Origin: Chloroflexota bacterium
Lineage (GTDB): Bacteria > Chloroflexota > Dehalococcoidia > UBA3495
Length of the DNA stretch: 7,595 nt
Direction: 5' to 3'
Assembly: GCA_002716645.1 (NCBI GenBank)
Contig: PBBR01000026.1
Span: 1-7,595 of the forward strand
Of this stretch, positions 5,182-7,595 are shown in pieces. The notes beneath the pieces are model-generated. The model did no database searches. It saw only the letters and a list, made by a program, of their open reading frames with translations, and was not told the origin of the DNA. The translations under genes were made by a program, and so were the position numbers. Numbering within the stretch: position 1 is the stretch's first letter; every line of letters begins with the position of its first letter.

Positions 5182-7595
5182 CTGGTAAATCAAAGGTATT
5201 CTCAAGAGACGCAACAAACGACACAACAATATTCATAGCACCTGCTCTCTTAGAAACCCTTCCATGCACCTTCACAATAGCAGAACTAAGCTCTATTCGA
5301 TACTTATCATATACATCAGGGTGTAGGAGTAGAGGGATATGGCCAAACTCGTCTTCTAATGTAAGAAATATTACTTTTCCTAAGGGACGTTGCTTACGTA
5401 TAACTAAACCAATCACGATTACATAATGCCCTGAGTCTAAATTAATCAACTCAATGCTATTCGTGAGGTCTTGGGTTTTCTTCATATAGCCACGCAAGTA
5501 TTCAATAACATGCCCATCAGGATGTAGGCCCATAGCCCCGTATTCATTGAGCATACTATCCCATGAACTCTGAATTGGCAGATTAACCGCATCTTGTGGC
5601 AACTCCAAGGCAAGCGATTGCTTCCCTTGTTCCTTTCGTTTCAAATATAGGCTTGCCTTCCACAAGGTATCTCGTCGGGATGCTTTAAAACTGTCAAACA
5701 CACCTGCACTCACAAGGTTATGCAAGTTAACCCTTGATATATCAATCCTTTCAATAAAATCAGCGACTGAATGAAATACTCCATGCTGCAAGCGTTGATT
5801 TACAATCATCTCTGATACACCATGACCAATAGATCGAATATTTAAAAATCCAAGCAATAAATCATTATTCAAAGGTTTGGATTTTGAAAGGCTTGTGTTT
5901 AAATCTGGATTCAGTACACGAACCCGATGGCGTTTCGCATCTTCCTTAAGTGTTTCCAAATTATAGAAACCCATGGGCTGCTGGTTGAAAATTGCAACAT
6001 AAAATTCCAAAGGATAATAATATTTCAACCAGGCCGTGTGATAAGCTGTGACACCAAAAGCAAAAGCATGAGCCTCAGGAAACATATACTGTCCATTAAA
6101 CTTCTCAAAGATTTTTTGTGCTTGAATATAGGTAAGGCCATTAGCTAAAGCGCCCTCTAAAAATTTCAACCACACCTGATGCATAACCTCTGGCTGTGTT
6201 TTCCGAGAAAACATACGACGCAATTGGTCAGCTTCTATTGAGGAAAATCCTGCTACATCCATAGCAACTTGATTGACTTGATCCTGAAAAAGTATTACCC
6301 CGTATGTACGTGCAAGCGCTTTCTCCTCTAAAGGATGCGTATAGGTAATATTTTCAGTACCCATACGTCGCCGAAGATACCTTGCAACCCCATCATGAAC
6401 ACCAACCCCTGGCCGAACGGATCCAACTTCATGTGCCATATCAATCAAATTGCGTGGTTGAAGCCTCTTAATGGTCTGTATTTGTGCAGCACTTTCCACT
6501 TGGAAAACACCTATAACATCACCAACACCTAGCATGTCATACACTTGATTATCTTCAAAATCAATCCGTGAAAGGTCTATATACTTACCTGTTTTTTGCT
6601 CAATTAATAAAAGTGCTTCATGTATTTGCGATAATGTGCCTAGGGCAAGTAAATCTATTTTCACAAATCCTACATCCTCTATAGAATTCTTATCCCATTG
6701 AACAATATACCTCCCATCAATAGCACTCGGCTGTACTGGAACAATTTCAGTTAATGGCATGGAATTTATAATCATCCCACCAGGATGTTGAGCCAAATAC
6801 TTTGGGAAACCTAAGAGCTGATCTACTAGTTCTTTAATATGTGCTGCCTTATATGACTGGGCTTTTTGACCTTCAGAATCTGATCGATATATCTCCCTTG
6901 AATTACCCTCGGACAAAGAACTGAGCATAAGTCGAATCTGATCATCAGGAATTTCTAAAACTTTCCCTATATCCTGAATAGCACTTTTATGCTTATAGGT
7001 CACTATCATTCCAGTCAAGGCAGCATACTCAACTCCATATTTCGCATGAATCTTCCGTATAAGAACTTCCCGTATCTCCCTAGGGAAATCCAGATCAATA
7101 TCTGGTACATTGATCAATTGCTCTTCAGGCAAAAATCGATCAAGTGTCAGGTTGAATTCTAATGGATCAATATGGGATAGCCCTATCATATATCCCACTA
7201 ACATAGAAACACTAGAACCACGACCACGACCAGGTGGTTTGTCAATTAAAGACAACTTCGTATCTGCCAAACCCAACTCGACCATTATCTCCTTGGCCAT
7301 TTCTATAACCTCATAGTAAATTAGAAAGAATCCTGCGAGGTTATGTTTTTTTATCAAGGTAAACTCATGGTCAAGTCGTTGCATGATACGATTAGTCATA
7401 GCCCCATAACGCCTTATAGCAGCTTCTTCGCATAACCCCCGGAGGAACAGCAAATCCGCTTCTGGGCCTTTATCCGAATATTTCGGGAAACTATAGGTTA
7501 CATCTCTCAAGAAATCAAAATCGCTACATTGTTCTGCTATGGATACAGTATTGTGAACTGCCTTCAGATCGTCAGAAAACAAACTTTCCATTTGC
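5165..7595 (-). CDS. dnaE2: Error-prone DNA polymerase III alpha subunit, DnaE2/ImuC type (5' end beyond window)
   Basis: This is the C-terminal part of a C-family DNA polymerase, the translesion enzyme that usually works with ImuB. The frame is open through the right edge. The Met at 7591 is internal, since the PHP domain and start of the family (full length usually somewhat over 1,000 residues) lie outside. Counting from that Met, visible features are GRGRGSS (121-127), palm motif PDIDLDF with D164 and D166, HPGG (269-272), and the third palm Asp D313 in KIDLLALG; all three catalytic acids are kept. DnaE2-style rather than replicative DnaE1 signatures include YIVQWDK, LLALGTL, LARTYGVILFQDQV and QPMGFY (538-543) followed by LKEDAKRHRVRVLNPDLN. 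An OB fold (about 720-800) carries GLVIRKQRP and FLTLEDE. The chain ends just after it, as in DnaE2, without the long DnaE1 tail. No frameshift is seen. The gene is more AT-rich than the plus-strand genes. Confidence 0.88.
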   Translation of the reverse strand, partial: QMESLFSDDLKAVHNTVSIAEQCSDFDFLRDVTYSFPKYSDKGPEADLLFLRGLCEEAAIRRYGAMTNRIMQRLDHEFTLIKKHNLAGFFLIYYEVIEMAKEIMVELGLADTKLSLIDKPPGRGRGSSVSMLVGYMIGLSHIDPLEFNLTLDRFLPEEQLINVPDIDLDFPREIREVLIRKIHAKYGVEYAALTGMIVTYKHKSAIQDIGKVLEIPDDQIRLMLSSLSEGNSREIYRSDSEGQKAQSYKAAHIKELVDQLLGFPKYLAQHPGGMIINSMPLTEIVPVQPSAIDGRYIVQWDKNSIEDVGFVKIDLLALGTLSQIHEALLLIEQKTGKYIDLSRIDFEDNQVYDMLGVGDVIGVFQVESAAQIQTIKRLQPRNLIDMAHEVGSVRPGVGVHDGVARYLRRRMGTENITYTHPLEEKALARTYGVILFQDQVNQVAMDVAGFSSIEADQLRRMFSRKTQPEVMHQVWLKFLEGALANGLTYIQAQKIFEKFNGQYMFPEAHAFAFGVTAYHTAWLKYYYPLEFYVAIFNQQPMGFYNLETLKEDAKRHRVRVLNPDLNTSLSKSKPLNNDLLLGFLNIRSIGHGVSEMIVNQRLQHGVFHSVADFIERIDISRVNLHNLVSAGVFDSFKASRRDTLWKASLYLKRKEQGKQSLALELPQDAVNLPIQSSWDSMLNEYGAMGLHPDGHVIEYLRGYMKKTQDLTNSIELINLDSGHYVIVIGLVIRKQRPLGKVIFLTLEDEFGHIPLLLHPDVYDKYRIELSSAIVKVHGRVSKRAGAMNIVVSFVASLENTFDLPVKEWR

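Noticed and set aside
5160..5426. Plus-strand 88-codon frame opposite the end of dnaE2
   Set aside because: It is antisense to the conserved OB-fold coding sequence, with no ribosome binding site and no recognisable features.
7589..7591. Methionine codon near the right edge as the start of the polymerase gene
   Set aside because: The frame is open upstream of it (a CAA codon precedes) and the family has a PHP domain and more sequence before this point, so it is internal.
5165..7595. Replicative DnaE1 as an alternative for the polymerase
   Set aside because: The motifs around QWDK, LLALGTL and QPMGFY and the chain end just after the OB fold match DnaE2 better; DnaE1 normally continues with a clamp-binding and tau-binding tail.

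Overview
The window looks like bacterial chromosome with two plus-strand transcription units meeting one minus-strand gene. Shine-Dalgarno sites close to consensus (AGGAGG, AAGGAGGT), short intergenic gaps and a lipoprotein signal with a lipobox all point to bacteria. The mix of a Thr-rich-linker solute-binding lipoprotein, a CaiB/BaiF-family CoA-transferase and a DnaE2-type polymerase would fit an oligotrophic, probably environmental lineage such as marine Chloroflexota (SAR202-like) or Actinobacteriota. That placement is an inference from gene content and style only.

Layout: (1) 1-420 is mostly noncoding. An open frame running in from the left edge ends at 145 and may be the tail of an upstream gene. 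It is followed by a 12-bp perfect palindrome and a TTGACA-containing promoter candidate. (2) 421-2379 (+) encodes a family 5 (oligopeptide/dipeptide-type) ABC-transporter substrate-binding lipoprotein with no permease or ATPase genes in view. (3) 2396-2447 is a 22-bp perfect inverted repeat, most simply a strong intrinsic terminator that separates this gene from the next. (4) 2538-4979 (+) encodes an 813-residue protein made of two tandem class III (CaiB/BaiF/Frc) CoA-transferase domains. The expected catalytic Asp is seen only in the second. (5) 5006-5155 (+) is a small gene, 26 nt behind the CoA-transferase, with its own ribosome binding site; it encodes a 49-residue basic, very hydrophobic peptide with two predicted membrane segments. 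(6) 5165 to the right edge (-) is the C-terminal three quarters or so of an error-prone DNA polymerase III alpha subunit (DnaE2/ImuC type), truncated by the window. Its stop lies 9 bp from the stop of the small gene.

Functionally the SBP suggests uptake of a peptide-like or other organic solute, and the CoA-transferase suggests CoA activation of a carboxylic acid. The terminator between them argues against a single transcript, so a shared pathway is not shown. The polymerase is unrelated (translesion synthesis), reads convergently and is visibly more AT-rich. I see no mobile element, CRISPR array, tRNA or rRNA. The most interesting points are the asymmetric double-domain CoA-transferase, the small membrane peptide coupled to it, and the unusually long perfect hairpin.
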